From: Rhizobium sp. Leaf262
GTDB lineage: Bacteria; Pseudomonadota; Alphaproteobacteria; Rhizobiales; Rhizobiaceae
Assembly (NCBI RefSeq): GCF_001422245.1
Contig: NZ_LMMM01000020.1
Span: 62,001 to 126,000, forward strand
Direction: 5' to 3'
DNA length: 64,000 bases
Under the pieces are notes generated by a model that ran no database searches, had not been told where the DNA came from, and saw only the letters and a list, made by a program, of their open reading frames with translations. Made by a program: the position numbers and the translations under genes. Shown here piece by piece: positions 9,485-17,815 of this stretch. The number at the start of each line of letters is the position of its first letter. Position 1 is the first letter of the stretch.

Positions 9485-9506
9485 CGGCGCACTCGCGAGT
9501 GCGCCG
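9485..9506. repeat. Perfect 22-base palindrome between binding protein and monooxygenase genes
   Basis: The sequence reads CGGCGCACTCG followed immediately by its exact reverse complement, with no spacer. It lies between the stop of the binding-protein gene (9513) and the start of the monooxygenase gene (9448) on the minus strand. In RNA it would form a stable GC-rich hairpin with a small strained loop. It is not followed by a T run in either direction, so it is more likely an mRNA-processing or stabilising element than a terminator. That would let the binding protein be made in excess of the enzyme. Confidence 0.6.
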
Positions 9507-9512
9507 GGCGCA

Positions 9513-11108
9513 TCAGGCTTCTTTTGTCAGCCATGCCTGTGCCAGATTGCCGCTCAGGCCCTCGGCGCCAACGGCATAATCCTTGACCCTGATATTGCCG
9601 ACGACCGGCTGAATGGGTGAGACGAGATTGATGACAGGCAGGTCCTTGGCGATGATGACCTGGAACTCTTTGAACAGCTTGGCGCGCTTCTCGATATCCG
9701 GCTCCACGGCCGCCGCTTCCAGCAAGCGGTCGACCTCGGGGTTTTCGTAGTGGCTGGCATTGGAGAAAGGCAGGCCGATCTTGAAGTTCTTGCTCCAGTA
9801 CACACGCTGAACGCCAGCCGTCGGATCGAACGTGTTGGAGAGTGATTCCACCGAAAGGTCCCAGGCCCGGTCGGTATAGACGACCTTCACATAGGTCCCG
9901 AAATCGAACTTCTGAATATCAGCTTCGATACCGATCTTGATCAGGGCCTGAGCGATAAAATCGGAATAGGTCTGCGGATTGAATGGATTGGTCGTCACCC
10001 TCAGCTTGAAGCGTTTGCCATCCCCCTTGCGCGGGAAGCCAGCCTCATCCAGCAGCTTTTCGGAAAGGGCGGTGTCGAACTTGGCAAAGCCGATATCCGG
10101 ATTGTGGAATTTCGGCAGACCGGGGCTGATGGGCGTGGGAGACGGAACGGCATAACCGTAAAGCACGATATCGATCAGGGAGGGAACGTTGATGGCGTGG
10201 GCGATAGCCTGCCTCACCTTCAGGTTCTTGAGATATTCGTTCTCGAGATTGATGACGAGCTGGTTTTGCTGACCCGCATAAGCATAAATCTGGTCGTCTA
10301 CCTTCAGCGAGGGCACGGCTTTCAAGCGCTCCAGATCAGACAGGGCCACCGGATTGTGACCGATATCGCCCTCCCCGGTTTCAAGCGCTGCCGCCCGCGC
10401 GCCCGCATCGTTGATCAGCCGGATGATGACCCGGTCCAGATGCGGGCGCGGCTGGTCCCAGTAATCGGCGTTCTTTTCCAAAAGAATGTGACTGCCCGGC
10501 GTCCACTCTTTCAGAACGAACGGTCCGCTGCCGATAATCTGGTCCGTTTTGGGGTTTTCGGTCGGCTTGAACGTTTCGAATATGTGTTTCGGCACAATCG
10601 GCGATTCCGACGCCGCCAGCGCCGTGATCAGCCCGGGTGAAGGCTTGGCGAGTTTCAGTTTCGCAACGAGCGGGTCCGATGTATCGACGCTCTCGACCTG
10701 TGAGAAGGTGGCACGACCGCGCGGATGAGCTTCTTTCAGGCGCAAAACAGAGAAGGCGACATCTTGCGAAGTGACGGGTTTGCCATCGTGAAATTTAGCG
10801 TTCGGCTGTAGATGGAACACATATTCCAACCCATCGGCTGATACTGACCACGCCTTCGCCAGACTTGGCTTGGGTGTCAGATCATAACCATAAGTCAACA
10901 GCCCATCATAAATCTTGGAGCCGACAAACTGCGGACCACCAGCGCTGGTGTTGATCGCGACGAGCTGGGTCGGCTCCGGGAAATAGACGATCTTCAACGT
11001 GCCGCCTGAAACCGGCTCTTCGGCTGCCGCGAAGGAACCGCCGGGAAGGGCAACGAACGCCCCCGCAGCAAGCGCGATTTGGTGGAACTGGCGTCTGGAA
11101 AAACTCAT
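9513..11108 (-). CDS. ABC transporter substrate-binding protein, family 5
   Basis: Periplasmic binding protein of the peptide/nickel family, 531 residues. The N terminus has SRRQFHQ followed by a hydrophobic run ending in GGSFAAAEE, a Tat-type signal. The mature part has the family's FHDGKPVTSQDVAFSVLRLKEAHPRGR block and strongly resembles the binding proteins at 19215-20819 and 11772-13367. On the minus strand it lies between the DUF3088 gene and the NtaA/DszA-type monooxygenase, so it is in an operon with redox enzymes rather than with membrane subunits. It probably feeds the importer encoded at 793-4700. Confidence 0.92.
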   Translation of the reverse strand: MSFSRRQFHQIALAAGAFVALPGGSFAAAEEPVSGGTLKIVYFPEPTQLVAINTSAGGPQFVGSKIYDGLLTYGYDLTPKPSLAKAWSVSADGLEYVFHLQPNAKFHDGKPVTSQDVAFSVLRLKEAHPRGRATFSQVESVDTSDPLVAKLKLAKPSPGLITALAASESPIVPKHIFETFKPTENPKTDQIIGSGPFVLKEWTPGSHILLEKNADYWDQPRPHLDRVIIRLINDAGARAAALETGEGDIGHNPVALSDLERLKAVPSLKVDDQIYAYAGQQNQLVINLENEYLKNLKVRQAIAHAINVPSLIDIVLYGYAVPSPTPISPGLPKFHNPDIGFAKFDTALSEKLLDEAGFPRKGDGKRFKLRVTTNPFNPQTYSDFIAQALIKIGIEADIQKFDFGTYVKVVYTDRAWDLSVESLSNTFDPTAGVQRVYWSKNFKIGLPFSNASHYENPEVDRLLEAAAVEPDIEKRAKLFKEFQVIIAKDLPVINLVSPIQPVVGNIRVKDYAVGAEGLSGNLAQAWLTKEA

Positions 11109-11141
11109 CTCTGTCTCCGGCGTAAAGCGAATGAACCGATA

Positions 11142-11486
11142 TCAATGAAGCTGCGGAAAGCCGTGGCGTTCGGCCAGCAGGGAAAGGATGCGTTTCGTGT
11201 CCTGAACGAAGCGCTTGTCGCCGTGAACCGCCGCGTCTTCAGGCGCATCGCCCGCAAAGATCAGCAGTGGCAGCGACTGGTTCTGCTCTCCAACCTGCGC
11301 AATCACCGCCTCTCGCGGACGGGTAAAGCCAACACGGTGGATATCGAGCCGTTCGGCCAGATCGGGAAAACTTGCAAGCAATCCCTCGATCTGGTTGCAA
11401 TGTGGGCAGACGAACGTCACCCCCGGATGTTTCGGGTCTTCAAAACCGGGGGAGATCAGAAAAAGCGTGTCTTTGGCCATTGGCAT
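11142..11486 (-). CDS. DUF3088 protein with thioredoxin-like CPHC motif
   Basis: Small cytoplasmic protein of 114 residues that I recognise as the DUF3088 family (TLFLISPGFEDP at the start, NQSLPLLIFA later). C27 and C30 form CPHC, placed after the first strand as in thioredoxin-fold proteins, so a redox or thiol-transfer role is plausible. The alternative start at residue 3 (MAKDTL) is equally possible. It is the first gene of the minus-strand unit DUF3088, binding protein, NtaA/DszA monooxygenase. The analogy I draw, by context only, is with the small redoxin in the Bacillus ytmI-type operon for S-alkylcysteine sulfur. The biochemical function is not established. Confidence 0.8.
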   Translation of the reverse strand: MPMAKDTLFLISPGFEDPKHPGVTFVCPHCNQIEGLLASFPDLAERLDIHRVGFTRPREAVIAQVGEQNQSLPLLIFAGDAPEDAAVHGDKRFVQDTKRILSLLAERHGFPQLH

Positions 11487-11771
11487 CCATCATTCACAGT
11501 TGGGATGAGCCGACACTGACGCGTGAAAAATGATGGGTCCAGAAACGTATTTTTGCTGCCATGCGAAGAATAAATGTGCCGAAAAACGGTACTGAAATAG
11601 CGTTCTTTGGAAGATGACTCTCCAGGCATTTCCTTTTTTCAGTAGGTCAAAGAGGGTAATGGCGTTCGCCAAATACGCGTCCCACGCAAACGCTCAACAA
11701 CGTATGACTGGAGCGACGCGCATTAAAAACCCGACGCAAGCGCCGGGTCGAGAGAGGACAAGAGACATGGA
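11487..11771. other. Intergenic region between two minus-strand units
   Basis: This 285-base stretch lies downstream of the binding protein at 11772-13367 and upstream of the DUF3088 gene. Its right end carries a terminator hairpin (11724-11748). The rest is AT-rich around 11540-11660 and should contain the promoter of the DUF3088 unit; I could not pick a convincing -35/-10 pair. No conserved gene is apparent in it. Confidence 0.5.
11724..11748 (-). terminator. Rho-independent terminator after the binding-protein gene
   Basis: Read on the minus strand, a GC-rich stem (ACCCGGCGC paired with GCGTCGGGT, one G-T pair) is followed by TTTTTAATG. It lies 24 bases after the stop of the gene at 11772-13367 and would end the M20 amidohydrolase and binding-protein transcript. 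Confidence 0.65.
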
Positions 11772-13367
11772 TCAGCTTTGCGGTTGCTTCCATGCAGTCG
11801 CGAGGTCGCTGTAGGCCACATCGATGGTCGTGACCAGGGATTGCAGATTTGCGTTTCGCAAAATGACTGTCGGCAGCGCAACAATGGAGAAGTTCGGCAA
11901 TTCATCGCCGGTAATGTTCTGGATTTCCTTGAACTGCGCGGCGCGCTTCGCCTCATCGCTCTCAATGGCAGCGGCACGGAAAAGGTCATCCACCTTTGGA
12001 TTGTTATAATGCGCCGCGTTGACATAAGGTGCCGGGTTCTTGATGCCATCGGACCAGTAGAGCCGCTGTACGCCAGCTGTCGGGTCGAATAGGCGGCTGA
12101 TGCCGTTTACGGTCAGATCGAAGCCGCGCTCGGTGTAGACACGCTTGATGAAGGTCGCGAGATCACCGTCAAGCGTTTCCACCTTTACCCCGAGCTTGCC
12201 GAATGACGAGCGCAGATATTCAGAGGTTTTGCGGAAAACATCCGACGGCAAGAAGGCGAGCCGAAGGGAAAAACGCGTTCCATCCGCGCCTTTCGGATAG
12301 CCCGCCTTGTCGAGCAAGGCGTTGGCCTTGGCAAGGTCGAATGGATAGTCGAACGGCGCTTCGTCATTATAGGTCGCAAAGACCGAGGGAATGTTCGATC
12401 CGGCAGGCTTTGCCGTGCCATAGAAAATGGCGTCATTGATAAAATCGCGGTCAATGGCATGCGCCAATGCGTGCCGAACCTCTTTCTTGGCAAGAATGGG
12501 ATTTTCGAGATTGAACTCGAAGACGGCTGCGTTGTTCAAATAGGCATCCGTATAGACATCGACGGCCAGTTTCGGATCTTGCCGCAGGCGCTCCAGATCG
12601 CCGTAGGACACATCGGTCGCGTAGTCTGCCTCACCCGTTTCCACCGCGATTGTCGCTGATGCAGAGTCCGCAACGAAACGTGCGATGAAGCCATCCAGAT
12701 GCGGCAGCCCGGCCTGCCAGTAGTTCGGGTTACGCTTGAGCTTCACATAGCTGCCGCGCTTCCACTCTTCGAAGATGAAAGGCCCGGTACCGATAGGTGC
12801 ATTGCCGTTCGGACTTTCACTGTAAGTCTCCGACGGGTAGGCATGGGCAGGCAGGATCGGCGTTTCACCGCCGACAAGTGCGCGCAGCAAATAAGGTGCG
12901 GGTTTGGAAAGCACCACGATGGCGGTCAGCGGATCGGGTGTTTCGATATCGGCAATGCTGGCAAATGTGATGCGCCCGCGCGGGCCAACTTTCTTGAAAG
13001 CCAGCAGCGAGAATTTCACATCCGCCGAGGTCAGGTCTTTACCGTCGTGCCATTTGACACCTTGGCGGAGCTTGAACGTATAGCGCAGACCATCACTGGA
13101 CACATCCCAGCTTTCGGCCAGAACAGGATGCGGCTTGAACTCACTGTCAAACCGCACCAGCCCCTCAAGGATTTTCGTGGAAATGGCGCGCGTGCGCGTA
13201 TTGCTATCCGAGAGCGGAACGAGCGTCGTGGGTTCGCCCAGCCCGGCAAACGTCACGATGCCTCCCTTGCTCGGTGTCTGTGGTGCGGCAAAGGACAGCG
13301 ATGGCAAAAGCGCTGCTCCGCCGAATGCCGCACCCAAAAGCAATGTCTTACGCCTCGTCAGATCCAT
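11772..13367 (-). CDS. ABC transporter substrate-binding protein, family 5
   Basis: Third family-5 periplasmic binding protein, 531 residues. The signal LTRRKTLLLGAAFGG with downstream LSFAAPQ is Tat-like. The family block is WHDGKDLTSADVKFSLLAFKKVGPRGR. It is more distant from the other two full-length copies than they are from each other, judging by eye. On the minus strand it follows the M20 amidohydrolase by 42 bases and ends at a terminator, so those two genes form a unit or the end of a longer one. A binding protein beside an amidohydrolase suggests that N-acylated or peptide-like ligands are captured and then deacylated. Confidence 0.92.
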   Translation of the reverse strand: MDLTRRKTLLLGAAFGGAALLPSLSFAAPQTPSKGGIVTFAGLGEPTTLVPLSDSNTRTRAISTKILEGLVRFDSEFKPHPVLAESWDVSSDGLRYTFKLRQGVKWHDGKDLTSADVKFSLLAFKKVGPRGRITFASIADIETPDPLTAIVVLSKPAPYLLRALVGGETPILPAHAYPSETYSESPNGNAPIGTGPFIFEEWKRGSYVKLKRNPNYWQAGLPHLDGFIARFVADSASATIAVETGEADYATDVSYGDLERLRQDPKLAVDVYTDAYLNNAAVFEFNLENPILAKKEVRHALAHAIDRDFINDAIFYGTAKPAGSNIPSVFATYNDEAPFDYPFDLAKANALLDKAGYPKGADGTRFSLRLAFLPSDVFRKTSEYLRSSFGKLGVKVETLDGDLATFIKRVYTERGFDLTVNGISRLFDPTAGVQRLYWSDGIKNPAPYVNAAHYNNPKVDDLFRAAAIESDEAKRAAQFKEIQNITGDELPNFSIVALPTVILRNANLQSLVTTIDVAYSDLATAWKQPQS

Positions 13368-13409
13368 GGTTGTTTCCTTTACGTTTTGGTTATGAAATGG
13401 GGTGCTGCA

Positions 13410-14609
13410 TCAGACCGGTTTCAGGCGGCTTTCCACCAGACGCGCAAACAGTGTTGCGCCAACCGGAAGGATCGCGTCATCGACGATAAAGCCGGGATTG
13501 TGGGCTGGTACGGTGCCCGAATGTCCGAGTGTGAAAAACGCACCGGGCGCATGTTTCAGGAGATCGGCGAAATCTTCGCTGCCCATGAAACGGCTGGGCT
13601 CCGTCGATACACGCGCCTCGCCCAAAACCCGACGTGCCACATCGGCAACGATTTCGACCGACGCTTCGTCATTGGTCAGAACCGAGAAGATATCGCGAAT
13701 ATCGACCTCTGCCGAAAGGCCATGAGCCTGAGCGATGTGGTCCGAGATCGTGCGTATCCGGGAGCGGATGGTTTCCCGCACCGTATCTGAGAAAGCCCGC
13801 ACCGTTCCGGCAATCGAAGCCGTCTCTGGAATAACATTATAGGCCGAACCTGCCTCGATGCGGGTGATCGACAGGACCGCCGGTTCGGTGGGCGGGACAT
13901 TGCGGCTGACAATCGTCTGCAAGGCGATAATGAGTTCACCGATTGCGGGAACGGGATCATTCGCCACATCCGGGTGGGCCGCATGCGCGCCCTTGCCCTT
14001 CAGCCTGATATCGAAAAAGTCGGCCCCCGCCAGAATGGTTCCCGGCGATACTTTGAGGTGATTGGGCGCGGCGTGTGATGAATTGTGCAGCCCGTAAAGC
14101 TCATCCACGGGAAAGTCCTTGAACAGCCCGTCGGCGATCATCGCACGCGCGCCACCCAAGCCTTCTTCCGCAGGCTGGAAGATAAAGACCACCGAGCCCG
14201 CAAAGTCACGGGTCTCCGCCAGATATCGAGCCGTTCCCAACAGGATCGTGGTGTGAACGTCATGTCCGCATCCGTGGAACTTGCCGGGGTAAATGGAAGC
14301 GTAAGGCAGGCCGGTTTCTTCCGGCATTGGCAGAGCGTCCATATCAGCGCGCAGACCGATGACGCGATTGCCCGCATGTTTGCCGCGAAGCACGCCGACG
14401 AGGCCCGTCTTGCCGTATCCACGATGAACCTCGATACCCCACGACGCCAGCTTTTCCGCGACGATGCCGGATGTGCGCACTTCTTCAAAGCCAATTTCCG
14501 GGTGGCGGTGCAGATCGTGCCGGATATCTACCAGTTCGGGAACATAGGTTGCGATCAGATCGATAATCTCTGGTGCTGGTGTTTTGACGGGATCGACGGC
14601 AATATTCAC
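13410..14609 (-). CDS. M20-family amidohydrolase (M20D, hippurate hydrolase type)
   Basis: Cytoplasmic metal-dependent amidohydrolase, 399 residues, full length. The metal-site residues are visible: HGCGHDVH with C114, H116 and H119, QPAEEG with E148-E149, and H175; the C-terminal MGSEDFA and FTLGH motifs complete the active site. A dimerisation domain sits between about 185 and 300. M20D enzymes remove acyl groups from N-acyl amino acids. Homologues in Bacillus sulfur operons deacetylate N-acetyl-S-alkylcysteines, which makes a similar role attractive here. It lies between the SfnG/SsuD-type monooxygenase and a binding protein, all on the minus strand. Confidence 0.93.
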   Translation of the reverse strand: MNIAVDPVKTPAPEIIDLIATYVPELVDIRHDLHRHPEIGFEEVRTSGIVAEKLASWGIEVHRGYGKTGLVGVLRGKHAGNRVIGLRADMDALPMPEETGLPYASIYPGKFHGCGHDVHTTILLGTARYLAETRDFAGSVVFIFQPAEEGLGGARAMIADGLFKDFPVDELYGLHNSSHAAPNHLKVSPGTILAGADFFDIRLKGKGAHAAHPDVANDPVPAIGELIIALQTIVSRNVPPTEPAVLSITRIEAGSAYNVIPETASIAGTVRAFSDTVRETIRSRIRTISDHIAQAHGLSAEVDIRDIFSVLTNDEASVEIVADVARRVLGEARVSTEPSRFMGSEDFADLLKHAPGAFFTLGHSGTVPAHNPGFIVDDAILPVGATLFARLVESRLKPV

Positions 14610-14634
14610 GGCTAGTCCTCATTCAGATTGGGAA

Positions 14635-14664
14635 GAAAATGCATCGCCAAGGTCTCGGCGATGC
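14635..14664 (-). terminator. Hairpin with short T run upstream of the amidohydrolase gene
   Basis: GCATCGCC and GGCGATGC pair across an 8-base loop. On the minus strand the stem is followed by ATTTTCTTCC. It sits in the 80-base gap between the stop of the monooxygenase gene (14690) and the start of the amidohydrolase gene (14609). It may be a partial terminator or an mRNA-end element dividing the minus-strand genes into two expression levels. Confidence 0.45.
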
Positions 14665-14689
14665 GGGTCAGTAAGAGCGGCGAGAAGCA

Positions 14690-15862
14690 TCAAAGCCTCA
14701 GCCCGGCCTCCTTCATCAGCGGCAGAATACGGTCACCGAAATATTCCAGGTCTTCCCGGAAATCGTAGAAGTTGAGCTGAACACCATCGATGCCGACAGC
14801 TTTGAGCGCCACCAGTTGCTCGACCACCTGCTCTGGCGAACCGATGATCTCGATATTGCCGCCGAGATTGCGGCCCTGCTTGTGACGAGGGTCGCCGCGT
14901 CCGCGCCAGGCATGGGCATCGCTTTCATAATTATTGGCGGCGAATGCACGCGCGCCGCCCGGCTGCGGCTTGCCCGCCTCGATGGCGTCGGCATAGGAAA
15001 TGGCCTCCGCTTCCGTATCGCGACTGACGATGATCGGGTTGATGATCGTCTTCACATGCCGCCCATATGCTTTTGCGCGGTTTTTGATCGTCGCAATGTG
15101 GTCGGGAAGCGTCTCCAGCGCGCTATCGATGTGGGCACCGCCGGGCGATGTAACGAACACGAGATCGGAGTGGCGCGCCGCAAAATCGATGCCAGCTGGA
15201 GAGCCTGTGGCCGTAACGAGGTTGGGCCGACCGAACGCAGGCTTAGGCGTGATCCAGCCGTTGCTGATAGCCCATGGATTGAGTTTTCCCTCATGGGAGA
15301 AGTTCTCGGTTTCGCTCCACAGCCGGTGCAACACGTCGAAAAGTTCGCTCGCCATATCGTAGCGCTTGTCGTGCTCGATGCGCTGCCAACCGAACATTTC
15401 ATGCTCGATGGCGCGGTGACCGGTAACAATGTTGATGCCCCACCGACCCTTGGCGATATGATCTAGCGTTGCTCCATACTTGGCCAGATGCAGGGGATGG
15501 AGCGGGCCGTAAAGGACATGAATGGTCGAAATCAGCAAAATGCTTTTCGTCACCGCTGCCATGGCGCCCAAGGCAACGAAGCTGTCGAGCGATGAATCCC
15601 CATCGTAACCACCCTTCGGCAGCCATTGGGTTCGGCTGAAAGCCAACTCGAAACCCAGCTCCTCCGCTCGCCTCACCAGTTCGACATTGTAATCGAAGGT
15701 CCAGCTGTTGCTGGTCGGCAGGCTTGAAAAATTGATGTCCTGCAGATTGAGAAATAGCCCCAGCATCAAGGGCTGTCGTGAAGCTTTGCTGAGCGGGCTG
15801 TCTGCAAAATCGAACGGTCCTTTTAGCTCCAGGTCTCCGGCTATCGGCGCAGTCAGTGCCAT
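14690..15862 (-). CDS. LLM-class flavin-dependent monooxygenase, SfnG/SsuD type
   Basis: Flavin-dependent monooxygenase of the luciferase superfamily, 390 residues. It belongs to the alkanesulfonate/dimethylsulfone branch rather than the NtaA branch: PLMLGLFLNLQ, FSRTQWLPKGGYDG, GRWGINIVTGH, EMFGWQRIEHDKRYDMASEL and the C-terminal GIDGVQLNFYDFREDLEYFGDRILPLM. SfnG and SsuD relatives use FMNH2 and oxygen to split sulfones or sulfonates into sulfinate or sulfite plus a carbon product. Its start overlaps the NmrA-type reductase gene by 10 bases, so the two are translated from one message. A product of this enzyme could be a sulfinate for the DszB-like protein two genes upstream. Confidence 0.9.
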   Translation of the reverse strand: MALTAPIAGDLELKGPFDFADSPLSKASRQPLMLGLFLNLQDINFSSLPTSNSWTFDYNVELVRRAEELGFELAFSRTQWLPKGGYDGDSSLDSFVALGAMAAVTKSILLISTIHVLYGPLHPLHLAKYGATLDHIAKGRWGINIVTGHRAIEHEMFGWQRIEHDKRYDMASELFDVLHRLWSETENFSHEGKLNPWAISNGWITPKPAFGRPNLVTATGSPAGIDFAARHSDLVFVTSPGGAHIDSALETLPDHIATIKNRAKAYGRHVKTIINPIIVSRDTEAEAISYADAIEAGKPQPGGARAFAANNYESDAHAWRGRGDPRHKQGRNLGGNIEIIGSPEQVVEQLVALKAVGIDGVQLNFYDFREDLEYFGDRILPLMKEAGLRL

Positions 15863-16749
15863 GTTTTTTCTCCCTTGGGGCCATGTGTTTGCGTTTGGGC
15901 AGGCCGCAGATGGCTGCGCAAAAATTCCTCGACCGCACGCGGCTGCCTGCCGGTGATGCGCGATACCGTCTGCGTCACCGGTGCGGCCAGTCCGGCACCG
16001 ATCAGATCGACGAACCCGTCGATGGCGCGCCGTTCGAATGCATCTAAGTGTGATGGCAATGCAGCGGATGAAGCATCCGATATGCCAATCGGTCTCTGTA
16101 AGATTCGAGCCGCGATCCGTGCGACCTCGAGTGAGGTCAGCGCCTCTGCACCGGTCAAAACCAAGGGGTCGGATGAGATGGAGTGATCGAGCAGGGCCCG
16201 AACTGCGACATCGGCGATATCCTGCGCATCGATGTAGGACACGGGAGCGTTTCCGTACCGGCTTGGCAAATCCTCGCCTTTAATGGCAGCAGCGATAACC
16301 GGGGCAAAAGACACCTGCATCCAGGCATTGGGCCGCAGAATGGCATGCGCGATGCTGCTCGCAGTCAAATGCTCTTCTACCGCCGCATGAGCGGCACCGG
16401 ATATGGAGCGGTCGGCATTTCGCAAGGTCCAGTCGGACCCGGATATCTTGAAGATCCTGACAACACCGGCAGCTTTCGCGGCATCGATGGCGGCGTTTTG
16501 GTGTGTGATGAGTGCCTCGCTGATCGGCGAAAGCAGGAAAAGTTTCTGAGCGCCCCGCGCTGCCTTTCTCACGGTTTCCGGGTCAGCGAAATCTCCCTGC
16601 GCGACCTCAACCTTGTCACCCCATAGACCCACTGCCTCCTGAGGACGCCGGGTCAGCACCCGCACCGTTTTGCCCGCCTCGAGAAGCCTTGGCACGACGA
16701 GCTTGCCCAGCTTGCCTGTCGCGCCCGTGACAAGAATGTCTACCGCCAT
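15853..16749 (-). CDS. NmrA-type NAD(P)-binding reductase
   Basis: Atypical short-chain dehydrogenase of the NmrA/quinone-reductase (QOR2) group, 298 residues. The nucleotide-binding GATGKLG is at 9-15. The classical YxxxK catalytic pair is not obvious, as in NmrA-like proteins. It lies between the DszB-like gene (10-base gap) and the SfnG/SsuD-type monooxygenase (10-base overlap). It could supply reducing power or reduce a carbonyl product, but nothing in the sequence fixes the substrate. Confidence 0.87.
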   Translation of the reverse strand: MAVDILVTGATGKLGKLVVPRLLEAGKTVRVLTRRPQEAVGLWGDKVEVAQGDFADPETVRKAARGAQKLFLLSPISEALITHQNAAIDAAKAAGVVRIFKISGSDWTLRNADRSISGAAHAAVEEHLTASSIAHAILRPNAWMQVSFAPVIAAAIKGEDLPSRYGNAPVSYIDAQDIADVAVRALLDHSISSDPLVLTGAEALTSLEVARIAARILQRPIGISDASSAALPSHLDAFERRAIDGFVDLIGAGLAAPVTQTVSRITGRQPRAVEEFLRSHLRPAQTQTHGPKGEKTWH

Positions 16750-16759
16750 GTTCCCGCCC

Positions 16760-17815
16760 TCACTTCACAAGCGACGGGCGCGATGCGGCCAGCGGCCGCG
16801 GATCGATCCAGTCGTGGACATCGAAATCGGCGGGAATGAACTTCCATTCAAGCAGGAAGTCCTTGAAGTGGCTGATGGCATCCACTTCGGCAGGATCGAG
16901 ATCGAGCACCAGTTGCCGGTGCACGTCAGGGCCATTTGCGGCCAGAACGGCGTCTTCACTCACCCCAATTTCGAGCGCGATGAAGCGAACCGCATCTTGC
17001 GGGTTGTCATTTGCCCATTGGGAGACCCGCTGAACGCTCGACACCAATTCGGCAACGAGATCCGGGCGCTCATCCGCAAAGGTCGCATCCACAGTCAGTG
17101 GTCTGGGCGTACCATTATTGATGCGGATTTTCGGGTCTGGATGAAATCCGGTGGAAACGACGACCCGTGCGCCGAGCAGGTTGGCAACCGTTATCCCCTC
17201 GGCACCCTTCACGAAGAAGGCGTCGATTTCGCCGCGGTGCAGAGCCGCGATTTCTTCACCGTAAGGAAACCGACGCTTGAGGCCATGAAACCTTTGGTCG
17301 GTAGGATTAAGTAGAACCGGCTCAGACGCACCGATATCCACCAATTCAACGTCATCAGGGACAAGGTCGGAGATCGTAAGAGCCGAGACGATGCCCTTGA
17401 GCGATGTTGCGCGCTGAAAGTCGATAATCTCATTCGGGCGCTTTGGCAGACCTATTCGTCTGCCCTTCAAATCCGCGCCTTTGGTGATGTCGCTTTCCGG
17501 CAGGGCGATGACGGCCTGAAACTCATCCGTCCGCGTCAGACCGATCAGCCGGGTCTGGCGGCCTTTCGAACGCGTCCAGATCGGCGGGATATTGCCGCCT
17601 TGGCGAAAAGACCAGTCTAGTCGGTGATCGAAATGGCTCTGGCGAATGGCGGGATCAGTCGCATCGCGAATGGAGGTAACGCCGATGCCATGCGCCCAAA
17701 AGCCCTCTTCGACCCAACCGAGCTGCGCAGCAATCGATAAAGGTGTGGGAGCCGGGCAGCGCGCATACCACACGGTGTCTGGTTGCGTTACCTTACGAAG
17801 GGCTGCGTCTGCCAT
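16760..17815 (-). CDS. DszB-like desulfinase candidate (SsuA/TauA-fold protein without signal peptide)
   Basis: Protein of 351 residues with the fold of SsuA/TauA-type binding proteins, but with no signal peptide: the N terminus is polar and goes straight into VWYARCPAPTPL. That matches my recollection of DszB, the 2-hydroxybiphenyl-2-sulfinate desulfinase, where Cys27 lies in NCPVP. Numbered from the ATG at 17815, C20 corresponds to Cys27, H61 to His60 and R71 to Arg70. R71 lies exactly 10 residues after H61 and is followed by GG at 73-74 then IPP, as in DszB (GGEIPP). The C-terminal LDLDPAEVDA and FLLEW blocks also resemble it. I infer a cytoplasmic sulfinate-cleaving enzyme releasing sulfite. 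AAGGA before 17815 supports this start; the ATG at 17824 abuts it. A plain binding protein is the alternative. Confidence 0.75.
   Translation of the reverse strand: MADAALRKVTQPDTVWYARCPAPTPLSIAAQLGWVEEGFWAHGIGVTSIRDATDPAIRQSHFDHRLDWSFRQGGNIPPIWTRSKGRQTRLIGLTRTDEFQAVIALPESDITKGADLKGRRIGLPKRPNEIIDFQRATSLKGIVSALTISDLVPDDVELVDIGASEPVLLNPTDQRFHGLKRRFPYGEEIAALHRGEIDAFFVKGAEGITVANLLGARVVVSTGFHPDPKIRINNGTPRPLTVDATFADERPDLVAELVSSVQRVSQWANDNPQDAVRFIALEIGVSEDAVLAANGPDVHRQLVLDLDPAEVDAISHFKDFLLEWKFIPADFDVHDWIDPRPLAASRPSLVK

Noticed and set aside
11490-11672. 60-codon open frame on the minus strand in the gap upstream of the DUF3088 gene
   Set aside because: No recognisable domain and no conserved-looking features. 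Its composition looks like translated promoter DNA.
12699-13790. 363-codon open frame opposite the binding protein and amidohydrolase genes
   Set aside because: Overlaps two real genes and the gap between them and has no family signature; a shadow frame.
16760-17815. Plain aliphatic-sulfonate ABC binding protein (SsuA/TauA)
   Set aside because: There is no signal peptide or lipobox, and no SsuB/SsuC-type ATPase or permease is adjacent. The Cys/His/Arg-GG pattern fits DszB better. It remains the fallback call.
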